A DNA stretch of 64,000 nucleotides, from the NCBI GenBank assembly GCA_021613335.1, contig JAJTWR010000365.1:578501-642500 (forward strand). The letters are read 5' to 3'. The notes under the pieces are model-generated. The model was given only the letters and a program-made list of their open reading frames with translations. It made no database searches and was not told where the DNA came from. This document shows positions 16,801 through 28,256 of the stretch, in pieces (within the stretch, counting starts at the first letter, position 1; every line of letters starts with the position of its first letter). A program made the translations under genes and the position numbers. Source of the DNA: Whitmania pigra. Taxonomy: Eukaryota > Annelida > Clitellata > Hirudinida > Haemopidae.

Positions 16801-17438
16801 ATCACCTCAATACCAATAACATTATCGGCTTATATTGCAATTTAAAGACTTCCTATTAAATTTAAATAAGCCAAACTAATGTTGAAAAAAAAGCAAAACC
16901 CTTATTTTGGAAAATTCACCAGAACATTATTCAATAACTGCTTATGGAAAATGTTGTTCTTGTGATGTTAAAATAAATAAAATCAGTCTTCATTCAATAA
17001 AAATTAAATCAATTTCCACATTTAATAGCAATAAATTAGCAACAGAGGCTTTGAGGCACATTATTATGACAATCCTCAGTCAAGCTAAAAAAAACAAGCA
17101 TGTAACTATTTCAGGAAAAAATGATTTTAGTTCATTGAAGCATCAAATGTCAATGAGGTGAAAGTCGGGCCTGCAAAATATGTAACACCCGAATAAATAC
17201 CACCATTGATGAAGACTTACCATTGACTGTCATACAACCAATCAATAGCCATTTGCACGGTTATGATTTATCAAAAGTAGCATTTGATTGCAATTCAAAC
17301 ACTTATTAATTTTAATGCAATATGCAGAAGTGCCTATAACGGCTTGTAAACAACCTATTATCGCGCATGAGCTGAGAAGCAAACATCTCAATATCTTTCA
17401 ACTTACTGCCGCACGAGTGTTAACAGGAAGGTGCTCAT
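13867..17438 (-). CDS. TIGAR: TIGAR-like fructose-2,6-bisphosphatase (histidine phosphatase family)
   Basis: Seven exons in phase: 17438-17407, 16764-16727, 16532-16414, 15934-15860, 15442-15344, 15005-14385, 14127-13867, giving 414 residues. The catalytic RHGET is built across the first intron (CA|T). Further family blocks are HVFSSDLSRALE, SRNRADSAPITLDSRLRER followed by LGVLEG, and VSHGG (residues about 313-317), so both catalytic histidines and the acid/base Glu are present. TIGAR-type enzymes hydrolyse fructose-2,6-bisphosphate and related sugar phosphates in the cytosol, lowering glycolytic flux. The protein is longer than the roughly 270-residue vertebrate form because the linker before VSHGG is about 170 residues. 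That linker is Ser/Glu-rich and begins with a cysteine cluster, CPCCKSQDCKRC (about 157-168). The last donor (AAA|GTTGGT) is weak. Confidence 0.88.
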
Positions 17439-18176
17439 AATCACAAATCGTTTCCAAATTCGTAGCATTCATAGAATTGTTATTTCCGAATGTTTGGCTC
17501 CGACAGGAGACATCAAAACCTTAGCTCGAGCATTTCGTCTACCAAAGACACGAAATCATCTGCTCACTGCCAGAGCAATAAAACTTGGTTCCAGTAATTA
17601 GTCATTGTCGGCTATTTCTTTCCTAGACTTTTCCTCCCTTTCCATGTTGTGTTTATAACCCTGAAACTTGTATATAACTTAAAATTTGTTATTTGTATGG
17701 CGATATAATGGAATACCTTAAATTTATTCTGTTATTATAAATTTTATTAAGAACTGATGGAAGATATGCAATGTCTAATGTGAACATAATAAGACATTTG
17801 TTAATATTAAGAAAATGGAAGTAAAGTTTAGCTTTGATTGTCAATCACTGACAAACTCCCAACATCTTGAACATTTTTTACGGGAAATTATAAAAAAACC
17901 TATCTATACCAACGAAAGGATCGTTATCTACACCGATGTTAGGCATTGTCACTTTATGCCCTAGCAATAACTAGATTGCAGCGCCATCTAGAGTGCACTG
18001 ATATTAGTGCACGCTTAATAGATTTTAATTTGTAATTTAACAAAATACATAAACATTCAACAACAGTTTGCTTATTTAAATTTAAAACAAAAATTGAATC
18101 AAACAAAACTTAAACAAAAACACCTCTGATAGCTTGGGCACATAGCAATATAAGGTCCAGTTTGCCGGTGATATTT
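17439..18176. other. Spacer between TIGAR-like gene and U4
   Basis: No coding exon seen. It must hold the TIGAR-like promoter (near 17440-17560) and, at its right end, the U4 promoter. The block at 18100-18176 is a candidate for the proximal sequence element, which I cannot identify with certainty. Confidence 0.4.
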
Positions 18177-18320
18177 AGCTTTGCGCAGTGGCAGTACCAT
18201 AGCCAGTGAGGTTAATCCGAGGCGTGGTTATTGCTAGTTGAAAACTAAACCCAATACCCCGCGGTGTCCCTCACTCACGTGGGTGGGCAACCGCAATCTT
18301 TGGACGCCCTTACGGGGGCA
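18177..18320 (+). ncRNA. RNU4: U4 spliceosomal snRNA
   Basis: The sequence starts AGCTTTGCGCAGTGGCAGTA and continues with the U6-pairing stem II/5' stem-loop region (GAGGTTAATCCGAGGCGTGG, TTATTGCTAGTTGAAAACT), the CCCAATACCCCG block, a variable central stem, an Sm-like site (CAATCTTTGG) and a 3' stem-loop (GCCCTTACGGGGGC). The length of 144 nt equals that of animal U4. U4 pairs with U6 in the U4/U6.U5 tri-snRNP and holds U6 inactive until spliceosome activation. No T-rich Pol III terminator follows, in line with a Pol II snRNA gene. A pseudogene is unlikely because all structural parts are intact. Confidence 0.95.
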
Positions 18321-18604
18321 GATGGGAATTAAAGTTAAAAGGCCGTGGTAGGTTACCGGTGTGCCCCACGGGTCGGAGTACTCGCGTTGTTTTGCGGGTT
18401 TTAGGCATAGCTTAGCACTCCAGAAATGCTTGGTGATCGGAAGTATCGCCCACTTGTAAATTTAATTGATTTTGGTTTGTTTCGTCTAATTGTGTCTAAT
18501 AATTTCGTTATTCCGCTAATTACTATTTGACGTATTAAAGAAATGCAATGTGGATGTTAGATTACTACAACGTAATTAAAACACTAAAACATCTTGAGTA
18601 AAAA
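18321..18604. other. GC-rich tail region after U4, unknown
   Basis: About 130 bp (18330-18460) are clearly more GC-rich than the surroundings and contain several GT-rich short stems (for example GTGCCCCACGGG near 18361-18372). It has no ORF. It may be U4 3' processing/3'-box sequence or a second small RNA gene; I cannot decide. AT-rich sequence follows to 18604. Confidence 0.3.
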
Positions 18605-21600
18605 TTAATAAGTATGCAGATCTACATATTGCAAAAAACTCATTAAAACATTTAAATTAAAGAAAAACATAAGCACAACAGATGTCTTGGGAATCACAGA
18701 ATCAGACACCTTTGGAGCAAAAATGTATATCGGATGATCCAGTCTATCATAATCTCCAAGCTGTGAAAACCTGACCCCTGCAGTCTCTATCGGTTCCTGA
18801 ACTTCGGAACAGTCGCCCGTCCCTTTCTCTAGTAGTGCCAATTGGTCCTCCATGACCAACGGCCATTGGAGGTTTTTGTTCTGAGGAATCAAGCTCAAAT
18901 GCCTCCCTCTGATTGAAGAATTTAATTGATGATTTTGAATGGGGGCTACTAAAGGAAAGTAAGGATTGCCATAATCATTTGGAGTGTCTAGAGGAAATGT
19001 TTGGTCTGGTTTAAAAGTCACAGATTTGGAGATATGTCTGTGCTTATTGAGACTCTTCAGGTCTTTCAAGAAACTTTTCCTGCGCCTCATACCATAGGGA
19101 GGATATGGCGGGTGGCGTAATCCAGCCGAGCTCCATTTGAGGACCCTCTCCCGGTAAATGTAAGACATCGGGTCATCGCAAGATTCTAGAATGTAGAACA
19201 TTTAATTTGCATTCAATCTACATTCATTAGAACATGAATGAATGAAAAGTCGTGGTGTTGAAGACCGTACCAAATTTGATGCAATGGGTACTTTAGATAA
19301 TGACATTTATTACCTATTTCACTGCTTAATGTGAAATCATAACAACAAAAATAATACTAGAATGAAGTATCTAAATGTAAAGTGCATGTTAATAAGACAA
19401 CATGATGATTACCATAAAAAGATTAAAAAACTAAATAATTGTAATATGAATTACACAGCTCAATAGTTGCTGATGCACTCACACCCATCTTATTACTTAA
19501 GAATACAACAAAGGCGAGCTTATGGCAAATAATGATCTTAATTAATATAAACATATTAATATATAAGCACCATTCAAAAGAAAGCTTCAATGTATGCAGT
19601 ACCATTTCGAATGAGATTATACGAAGGAAGAAAATCCAAGACGTCATGGTTCAAATCTTTCGATTCCCTGCAGTCGACCCTCGAAGCCGTGATGAGGTGA
19701 CTCGAATTCGTGAGGATCTGAAGAAATGAATAAAGTTGAGAAGTCGTTGCAATGGTAGGATGAGATTAATAAAAACAATTCACAAATAATCAAATAAACA
19801 ATCAATTGAGAATAAAAACGAACGAAGCAGAAGTAGTCCTTTGAAAGAAAGTCTTTTGCTACGATTAACAAGTTGTCAGAAACTTTCCAAGAACCAACGC
19901 ACAGCAGGGTGTACTCTTCAATGACAAAAAAATTATGAAACCAATTTAAATAATCAATACCACGGAAACAGGCTTATGCTGATTTAGCAGCCCAAAGCAT
20001 GCCTTAATGAAGATAAAATGTTGATACAATGCTTTAACGGACTTCTGATGTCTATGTTTTCAACATGTTTTCTTTTAATCTTCTCTTTTTTTTATTTCAA
20101 AATTCAAGCAGAATGCTCACTGTTAAATGGACCTGTGCAAAGAGGTTCGAAATGAGCAACGGTTGCGAGGATGCAGCCCAGATCGACCCTGTGAACGCAT
20201 CCATCCACAGGAGGAGTGTGGTAAAAGTTTCTCTTAGGACACTCTGTAGGCAATCCTTGTTGATCTGATAAGAATAATGTAATAATGATAATAACAATAA
20301 TATGTAATAATAACGAATAACGTCATTAATAATGACAAGAAATGATAACAAGAAATAATAATAATAATAAGAAGAAGAAGAAGAAAAAGTGTTGCTACCT
20401 GAATAATAGTAATAATAATATTCAAAAACAATAAATTCTATTTTATATTCTACATAGAAAACAAAAAATAAAGGTAGCAGTTGCACAGACAATGACAAAT
20501 TATATTTGATATATAACCACAATATCAAAAATAAACAAATTATAATTAATATGTAAAAACAATAACAGTAACAAAGTATATTTGATATGTAACCATAGTA
20601 ACAATAATAAACAAAAATGTGCTGCAATTGAAACACCCACCTACGATGATGATCTCGTCGGTAAGGTACTGCTGTTCATTCTCATAGCACGATGAATCAT
20701 CACCTACCTGTATCACCTGTCCTGCAATAATTAGATAATCGTTATTAGTAGTTATTAATACCCTTTCCCTTACATGTCACATTAATATTAATTTTCTGAT
20801 CATTATCATTAGTCTATTAATAACAATCAGCAAAAAACCATTAATGTATATTAGTTGTGCATTATCAATTATACAATTCAACATTAGTAATTATTACTAG
20901 TAATATATTAGTGTAATTCGTTTGATATGAATTATCTAACCGAACTACAAACGACCTACTAAAAGTTGTAAGTGCCGTAATCCAGACGCGTGCGACCGCA
21001 ATGAACCGAGCATTCGGACTGTAACGCCGACGACGATGCAAGTCATCGATCATAGAAACGACTCGAGACGATAGTGTCGATAAATTCCAGATTATACCAA
21101 ATGAATATTATGAATCTTACCCCGGGCAAATGTGGCCACATTGGCAGACTTCCTTTGCAATTTCAAACATTGCAGATTGGCAGACCTGTTGTTGCAAATG
21201 CACTCTTTAACAAATGGATTTTGAATATTGAAATAAGAATTCAATGTCGTCTACATGATTCGCAATAATGTAATTAATTAAAATAAGTGAGAGAGTATAA
21301 TAGTGGCAGTCGAGAAACAAATTAATGATAATATAATACAAACATTGAATACAAAGAATATTAAGTCAAAAGCAAACAACCAATCATGCACAGAGTGGCT
21401 GAGGTAAATATACTCCATAGAGTGAAGGAAAAAATCCAACACTTTCAGGCATCTGTAAGTTGAGACTATTTTTGTCTTTTCATGAATATCTAATGTTTGT
21501 TTATCTCTTGCAATAAAAAAGAGAGATCCAATCATATTCTGCCAAGTATGGCCACCCAACCAATCAGGAAATGAACAGCAAGCGGATGGCCAGCCATAAA

Positions 21601-23527
21601 AATCTAATAAAAGTGAAATAAAATGTGGACATTATTATTGGTTAGAATCTGAATTGTGTTTATCCACTTGAAATAAATATAACTTGTGATATTGCTTTAA
21701 AACATCTCAATAAACTGTAATAACATTAAAGCTAAAAATACCACAAACTCCCACAATCTTTTCAAAACAACATTTCCTTATTATTTTAAACGAGTCTAAA
21801 ATGTAAGCAGTCTGCACAAAGTATATTAAGTTCAACGAATAAGCTCCTGATGCTGATAGCCTGTGCTAAAAAATGGCCAAACTCATGAAAACCAACTCAT
21901 AACAGTACTTGTCGAAATGCCGACCGAAACGACACAAAAGCAATAAACCAATTCACATTCTTGTAGGCAAATGATTTCTTCTGTTGTATTTGTTTGGCTC
22001 ACCTTTGCTCATTTCCAAGACCATAGGACCCTTTGTTGAGTTCCACATACCGTCACAACCCCAATATGAACTTAATGAGACATGCATCAGATCTTTTTGA
22101 TGAGAGAATTTCTACAGTTTGACAATTAACACTTTGAGCCACCACATTAATATCTGACTTATTCACTTTGGGAAAGTTATGTACCAACTTTTTAATTTTT
22201 TACTTATTGATATTCTCAATATATCAATACAATACCAACCATACATCTAAAGTCATCTAGATTGTTCTCTGTTTTGATACTACTGTTCACATGTTGATTG
22301 TCCTCAAGCCCTGTGAGGAGTTGAACCAAGAGAGCACCATCAGAACCCTCTTTCCATTGAGCAATGCAGGAGAAATCTATTTCTACCATATCAAAAGGTG
22401 CTCTATTAACACGTTAAATAAAAAACACTTCTGAATTACCTAAATCAAGTAAGTACTGATCAATAATCCCCTACATCCAACCTTTGCCATTGAGTGATGC
22501 AAACTCAACACAATGTTTGAATTTGAGACGAAATCTTGTACGGTCTGCATTCAACACCAAGGAGGAATTGGAAAATCGACAGTATCCAAGGGTCTGATCA
22601 GTATAGGTGAATTTCATGCCCTTTTCAAAGGGACACAATGTCGGCGAGGGTCGTTCTAAAGATTAAGTGATTAACATGCTAATGTTAAACTAAACATGTT
22701 AAACTGTATTTAAATATTAAATTAAAAAGTGCCTGATAAAACATTAAGTTACTAAATAATAAAAAAAACATTTGTACTGAATTGCGCGAAGAACCCAAAA
22801 GACACCCATGCGGTAACTATGTCGTTGCACCCCAATCGTCTGCCTCTTTAATGAAATATGTTGACAAATGCGCCATTTTATAGTTTCACGTAAATCGATT
22901 CATGTTGATGTCCGTTGCGATAAAAAACAATTGAACATGTTGTTGTGTCATGCACCCTAAATGGGGGTTACCTTCATTATGAATGAACGTAAAAGCACAT
23001 TTTTGAACAATGCATGCATTTTTTAATTCACATTCATACATTTAAATGGTTTCAAAATGTTTAACCTCTGAGTAATAAGTCAGATTTTGATCTATGAGAA
23101 ATCCTTGTACATAATGACCTCGAGAATTTTCTAATATGCACGCACGAGGCTAAAATGAAACGAGCTTGCACTTTAGGTATCACTTTTAATTTCAAACTCT
23201 CCAGAAACTAACTTTGTCGGTACAAGATAAGGTTCTCGTGCTCGTGAAATAATTCCATGCAACGATAGCAGTAAATATCACTGGAAGTTTCAAAACCAAT
23301 TTAGAGCTGCAATTTAGATTTTAACGATTTCCTTTTTAAAACCTGTTATAGAAGAGAAAGTATTCATTTTGTTGTAGCACACAAATTCCCCGATTTGAAA
23401 TGGAGTCGTTTGTTATCTCAACCAAGACTCCTTCAAAACCGCCTCCAGATGAATCTATGAATCTTCCTCTCCAGTTTTCAGGAAATAAACACAATTCAAC
23501 TGCGAAAGTGGATGCAATGAAAAGCAT
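18605..23527 (-). CDS. DUF7042/DUF7043/DUF7044/DUF7045-type secreted or membrane-anchored protein
   Basis: Twelve exons can be joined with every phase closing (about 641 residues): 23527-23343, 23280-23213, 22655-22475, 22402-22240, 22111-22003, 21603-21441, 21185-21121, 20721-20641, 20243-20121, 19915-19824, 19717-19603, 19185-18605. Cysteine-framed blocks fit the metazoan family of four linked DUF7042-7045 domains: CLFPENWRGRF, YCYRCMELFHEHENLILY, CPFEKGMKFTYTDQTLGYC, DFSCIAQWKEGS, CDGMWNSTKGP, CCSFPDWLGGHTW, CPKRNFYHTPP, YTLLCVGSW and YFCF. These proteins are extracellular with no established activity. A hydrophobic N-terminus (MLFIASTFA) is a short signal peptide, though TTTAG just upstream could be an acceptor for an extra first exon. 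The C-terminal exon is basic and low-complexity, then ends in a hydrophobic stretch (TSVVLMFFFNLNVLMSFL) that could anchor it. Some donors (GTTGGT, GTGTTG, GTTCGT) are weak, so a few boundaries may move. Confidence 0.8.
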
Positions 23528-23825
23528 AGCATCTAAATTATTATTTGAGTGACGTTGATATTGACAGTATTTTTAACTCACCGAATTCTAGCAGGTGTAC
23601 GATTATTCCCAATTTATCAATTGTCATTAAAACTCTAAAATGTACGTTTCTCAACTTCTAAATGTCACGCCAGACCCACATCGCGAGCCATAACGCTTCC
23701 TTAAATCAGACTCCACAGGAACATCCCACTCGTTGGAATGGAATCAATATCGGGACACACCGCGCTTATTTTAGAATCAGCTGGAAAAACACTGCCCGTA
23801 AGCAAATAAATCATTTGCAACATAC

Positions 23826-23945
23826 TTGGGCTCAAGAAAGGGTATTAGTAGTCACGCGTGCAATATCTCGCCGTAGTCTTTAAGCTTTTACGGAATGGCC
23901 AACAATAATAAAACATCCTACGGCTACACCACTGAATTTCCCGAT
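23826..23945. repeat. Left copy of a repeat flanking RPB11
   Basis: About 110-120 bp containing CGCGTGCAATATCTCGCC and GGAATGGCCAACAATAATAAA. It is related in the same orientation to 25085-25205 (CGCGTGCAACATCCCATCGC, GGCATGGCCAATCGTAATAAA). The two copies differ by many substitutions and small gaps, so the relationship is old or under constraint. It holds no ORF of note. Confidence 0.6.
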
Positions 23946-24365
23946 AAAAACTCATTTTATTTGTGAACTCAAATTGGTTCTTAAACCCTATCAAAGGGAT
24001 CCTTCTCTAAATGCGAAATCAACACCAATTAATCTCCGACACGAGCAAACGTATGCGTTGTAAATTTTATTTTTTTAATAATAAACATTGGACCAAACTT
24101 TTTCAATAACATTTATTATCATACGTAGTTACACGCAGATTCCTCACAATTTTAAAAAGCTAAGCTAGTCTTTCTTTGAGGTATCAACCTAACGCAATAA
24201 CATTGAAAAATAAGCGTACGAAATCGGCAAAAGATAAATGAACTTCAAGTGTCACTGGAGTAAGATAGATGTTAAGGCACTTAAAAATAAATACGAGGCA
24301 AAAGAGGTTATGAGAAGTTATATTTTGCTGCAACCGCGCAAGCTGTTGATCGTGGTTGTAAAAAT

Positions 24366-24716
24366 TCATTCTCGCCTCAACTTCTCAGCAATTTCCTCTT
24401 TAAACTGTTCCTCTATCAGGCAAACCTCGCTGATAAGGTCGTTAATGGCATTTGTCACGGCTTCCTGAGGAGTGTAATCTGGAGTGGTCCTTACCCTGAG
24501 GATGATTTTGTGATCGAGAGGGTGAGAAATCTTGAATCCTGCAAAGAGTACGTTAGGATCTTTGAGGAGTTGGTCTCTCAAGAGATTGCCAATGGTTGCA
24601 TCTTCCTTCAAAATTGTGAAAATGCATGTATCCGGAATTCGAGAATCCTTCTCGATTTTAATCTTCTTTTCTCCGTCGAAAAGAATGAAAGACTCGAAGG
24701 AAGGAGGCGCGTTCAT
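24366..24716 (-). CDS. POLR2J: RNA polymerase II subunit RPB11
   Basis: A single uninterrupted exon of 116 residues starts [18 protein letters not shown] and carries the hallmark blocks [20 protein letters not shown] and [19 protein letters not shown], then a C-terminal helix rich in Glu/Lys. RPB11 pairs with RPB3, like the two alpha subunits of bacterial polymerase, and seeds assembly of Pol II in the nucleus. Length and sequence match the family closely. It has no coding intron although most neighbours do, so a retrocopy should be considered; however, no poly(A) tail or target duplication is obvious and the frame is intact. The gene lies between two related repeats of about 110 bp. Confidence 0.97.
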   Translation of the reverse strand: MNAPPSFESFILFDGEKKIKIEKDSRIPDTCIFTILKEDATIGNLLRDQLLKDPNVLFAGFKISHPLDHKIILRVRTTPDYTPQEAVTNAINDLISEVCLIEEQFKEEIAEKLRRE

Positions 24717-25573
24717 TGTTCAGTTGATCTTTGAAAATAATTGTTTTTGAGCGACATTTAAGCATAACATGCCTTGGTTTAATAAATTAGCATTTGAAAG
24801 ATACTTAATCGATATAATAAATTTAATTTTTATATATTGCATTAAATTTAATGTTAATAAAATTTTTAATACAAATGAAAATTTAAACATATGATAAAGC
24901 AATTGGACAATAATTGGATTACTCACTTTGACTTCACCCAACTTGCTTACATTGAAAACAATTCGCACAATTTCGAACCGCCAAGAACAAAGCAATGGAA
25001 GCTCAAATTACCGTACAATCACGTTGCAATAATTTAATATGAATTGACTACCAACTAGCAAAAATCTGAAAGAAATAAACCAGTCAATATTATAGAGGCT
25101 GGCTCAAAGAAATGGTACTACGCGTGCAACATCCCATCGCACTAACGTTTCTCCGGCATGGCCAATCGTAATAAATTTTGCGGCCGTGCGACTGGCACTA
25201 CGACATAAAACTATTTTTTAAAAATCCGCCTAAATCAACACGAAATAATCATATGCAAAGCTTTTAAGCATTTATAACATGAAATTTCCTGACAATAACT
25301 ATATTCTGCATATTTAAAACAGGGACAAAAATGTAATTTTAGTTTTTTATTCATAAACTTTGAAACAACTTTGTTTTCATTAACAGTCTCCAACTTTTCT
25401 GAACTCACACCGTCCAGATCAGGAATTTGTCTCTGAAATAAAAATAACTTACGATGAATATATGCAAATGCATTTGGCCTTTTAAAGAAAACCCATTGAT
25501 AAACAATGATATGCTTGCAAGAATAATAGCAATGAAAATGCAGACACAAGCACTGATATTCAAAAATCATCAT
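24717..25573. other. 5' flank of RPB11 and spacer
   Basis: AT-rich sequence, probably containing the RPB11 5'UTR and promoter, followed by the second flanking repeat and more spacer. The open minus-strand frame at 25235-25573 has one exon-like stretch (TTTCAG|AGACAAATTCC) but no partner exons. Confidence 0.4.
25085..25205. repeat. Right copy of a repeat flanking RPB11
   Basis: Counterpart of the copy at 23826-23945 in the same orientation: GGCTCAAAGAAATGG at the left edge, then CGCGTGCAACATCCC and GGCATGGCCAATCGTAATAAA. Both copies contain a GGCCAA core that reads like a CCAAT-type box. A shared promoter module or an old transposable-element fragment is possible. Confidence 0.6.
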
Positions 25574-25705
25574 GCAGGTTGGCCGAATGGGTTACTTTCC
25601 TGCATACAGCAATAAAGGCAACAGTCATAATGAGTCGTGTTCAAAACCCAGCCTGCCACAAGCTCCCACAGATGGAAGGAGCGCTATATAAATTAAGTTA
25701 CATAC
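25574..25705 (+). mobile_element. tRNA-derived SINE copy 1
   Basis: The head resembles a tRNA with an A-box (GGTTGGCCGAATGGGTTA) and a decayed B-box (GTGTTCAAAACCC), followed by a GCGCTATATAAATTAAGTTACA tail. It is the same family as the copies at 35275-35405 and 35877-36060. There is no coding capacity; such elements are transcribed by Pol III and mobilised by a LINE. Confidence 0.8.
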
Positions 25706-25873
25706 AACAGTGAACGCATACTGAATCAAAGGGCTTGCAAAATGTGCACATAATAAGTCAAGTATTCAATGAAAATACCCAAACTCTAATTAAATATCCA
25801 TCATTGTCATTATTGTATTATCATTATTATATAAACCCAACAAACAGAAAAGGACTGCTTCTATCCTCTTAAA

Positions 25874-27661
25874 CTAACATGGAGCCTTCTTCTTTTCAGC
25901 ATCGGACTTTGCCTCGTCCGCCTCGTACTTCTTGATGAGCTGCTCCAATTCGTTACACTTGAGGATCCTGATGACAGTCTTGTCGTTCACGCGGGTCAGT
26001 GTGGCAATTTCGACTGTTATTTTAATGGAAGCAGTGATTTTAGTTGCCAACATTTTTGTAATTTTATATTATTTGAAACCATAAAGTGCCAGTACTAGGG
26101 CATTAAACTAATATGTTACCATAAAATAAATACTTCTGCAGTGGCAATAGCACTCCAGATAGATTTAAACTATGAAAATGAAAACAAACCTTTGTCTGCT
26201 GTCAGCTTGTTGGTGTCCAGAGTTTTGACAAGAACTTTTATGCAAAGGTCAAGTGCCTGCTTAAGGTCAGTCTGGCTATCCTTGTACTCTTGTTTCAGCA
26301 TGGAAATTGCCACCTTAAAAATAGTGCACATGTTGTTAAAAATAATCTGAATATTAATTCAAATAATTATTGTTGCAAAAATTCCAATGGCAATAAAAAA
26401 GTGAAATCAAAGAGTTAACTTAAAATCCTGCACAATTTCAATAAAATATTTATAATATGACAAAATAAAAAACCAATGTTAATAGATATTTGGCATCTAG
26501 AATTCTAAGCATTGACATTGATTGCACACTATATATTCCAGCAGTGGCTTAAAAGCAACGAGGATTCATTGACAAGCATTTGTCCCGACTCACTGAGCTG
26601 TTGTTTCCGATGCAAGTGGCCCTCCATCCTCCGTAGTTTCCGCTCGGATCACTCTGATACAATTGGAATCCGTAGTGGGGGTCCCAGCCCATGTACAGGA
26701 CAGAAACACCAAAAGGACGCTTACCTGAAAAGTAATGTGGAGATGAAAAGTTACAAATCGACTGAAATTTGATCATGAGTTACCTTAAAGAAACCTTCTA
26801 GCATCAATAATATTAAATTTTGTATTTACTATGTAAATTATATAGTTTAGTTTAAGTTCACATTATCACTTAATTTAAGTTAATTATAATTTAGCTTTTA
26901 CCTCCAAATTGAGTGTATGCCTGCTTGACATCACAAAGCAGCGACACAAGCTGCTCACATGGAATGGGTTCACGATACTGAAGCAGGTGACGCTGTGACA
27001 GCAGTCTCAGGTGATTGATGAGGACATTGGCATCCGAAGTAATTCCTGCGACACTGCAGGCCATGTCACTGGAACGACAATCGTACGTTTTAAAATTTGC
27101 AATTACAACGATGGAATGTTGATAAGTTTTTTCCTATACAGAACTACATTCAATTAAAGTATCCTTCTTTCACTTATGTCTGAATTATTTAAAATAGGTC
27201 AACATAAAAATGCTCACTCATGAAGCTTGTAGATTTTTTCAGAGAAGGCAACATCATCAAGTAACTTGTTTGTGTTTCTTTTCTCAGCAGCAATCACAAC
27301 TCCATCTGAGGCCAATATTCCTAGACATGTACCTGCATGACCGATAGCCTCCATGGCATATTCAACTTGATAGAGTCTCCCTGGTAATAAAAATTGGACT
27401 TGTCACAATTCCAACTATAATCCAGAAAACAAACTATTTTAAACTGTCGATTAAACGCACCTTCAGGAGAGAAAATAGTTGTTCTTGAATCATATCTTCG
27501 TGACTTAAAGCAAAAACGGAATCAAAATGACTTACACGCAAATCGGTTATGAATGTTTTTATAATGAGCTTTACGTAAAAATAGCAAGAAATGACAACAG
27601 ACAATTTTTATATTTCTACGACTAAAACAATGCATTGAGAAATTATTATAAAACGTACCAT
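25874..27661 (-). CDS. PSMA4: 20S proteasome subunit alpha type-4 (alpha-3)
   Basis: Seven exons in phase: 27661-27659 (ATG only), 27503-27461, 27380-27218, 27068-26902, 26724-26594, 26313-26190, 26013-25874. They encode 256 residues, close to the human 261. The alpha-type N-terminus [15 protein letters not shown] and the [20 protein letters not shown] block are present, as are [20 protein letters not shown] and [15 protein letters not shown]. The C-terminus is Lys/Glu-rich ([20 protein letters not shown]), as usual for this subunit. Alpha subunits form the outer rings of the 20S core, gate the channel and bind regulatory caps; they are not proteolytic. The intron directly after the start codon is notable but its junctions (ATG|GTACGT, TTTAAG|TCA) are good. 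Confidence 0.97.
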
Positions 27662-28256
27662 GATTGAGCACTACCAACACAACAGAAAAATCAAATATGG
27701 ATTGCGATTATGGACTATGCTGAGCGGAGCTGTTAATACTAGTAATATATTCGAAGAATAAATTGCTGTTATCGAACATAAATATTTTTTAAAAATGTTA
27801 AATTATATTTTAAATATATAATTTTAAAAAGTTGTTTGATAACAAAAATATTATTTAACATTTGAAACATTTTGTTTTTAATTATTGTTTATAATAACAA
27901 CTATCTCAATATAATCATAGTTTAATTCAAACATTAGTGATTAATAGCGGGGATCTCTTCATCGATTTTTAAAAGTGTATGAGCAATACAAAATCGATGC
28001 ACGTATTGCAATTACGATAATTCATGTTAATTAAAGACAAATGCCAAACATTATAATAATCGTCGCAACGAAATTTCTGGTCATTCGGAAGTTCGCTAAT
28101 CTTTTAAAAGCCGATGACGTAAAATATTCATAATTCAAAAAATTAAATACTCATAAAAACATAATAACAAAACTTTATATTTAAAATAACAACCTGTGAT
28201 TCTAAGTAATTTTCGAAGTTGGTGTTAAAAAGTGAAACCTTTAAATCTAAAATAAT
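27662..28256. other. Divergent intergenic region between PSMA4 and the coiled-coil gene
   Basis: About 600 bp of very AT-rich DNA between two divergently transcribed genes. No ORF or repeat is seen. It must contain both promoters. Confidence 0.45.

Noticed and set aside
23662..23883. 73-codon plus-strand ORF
   Set aside because: No splice logic or family signature; part of it lies in the repeat that flanks RPB11.
25235..25573. Minus-strand ORF with an acceptor-like TTTCAG and DLDGVSSEKLETVNENK
   Set aside because: No partner exons or donor with matching phase, and no recognisable family. A small exon cannot be excluded.
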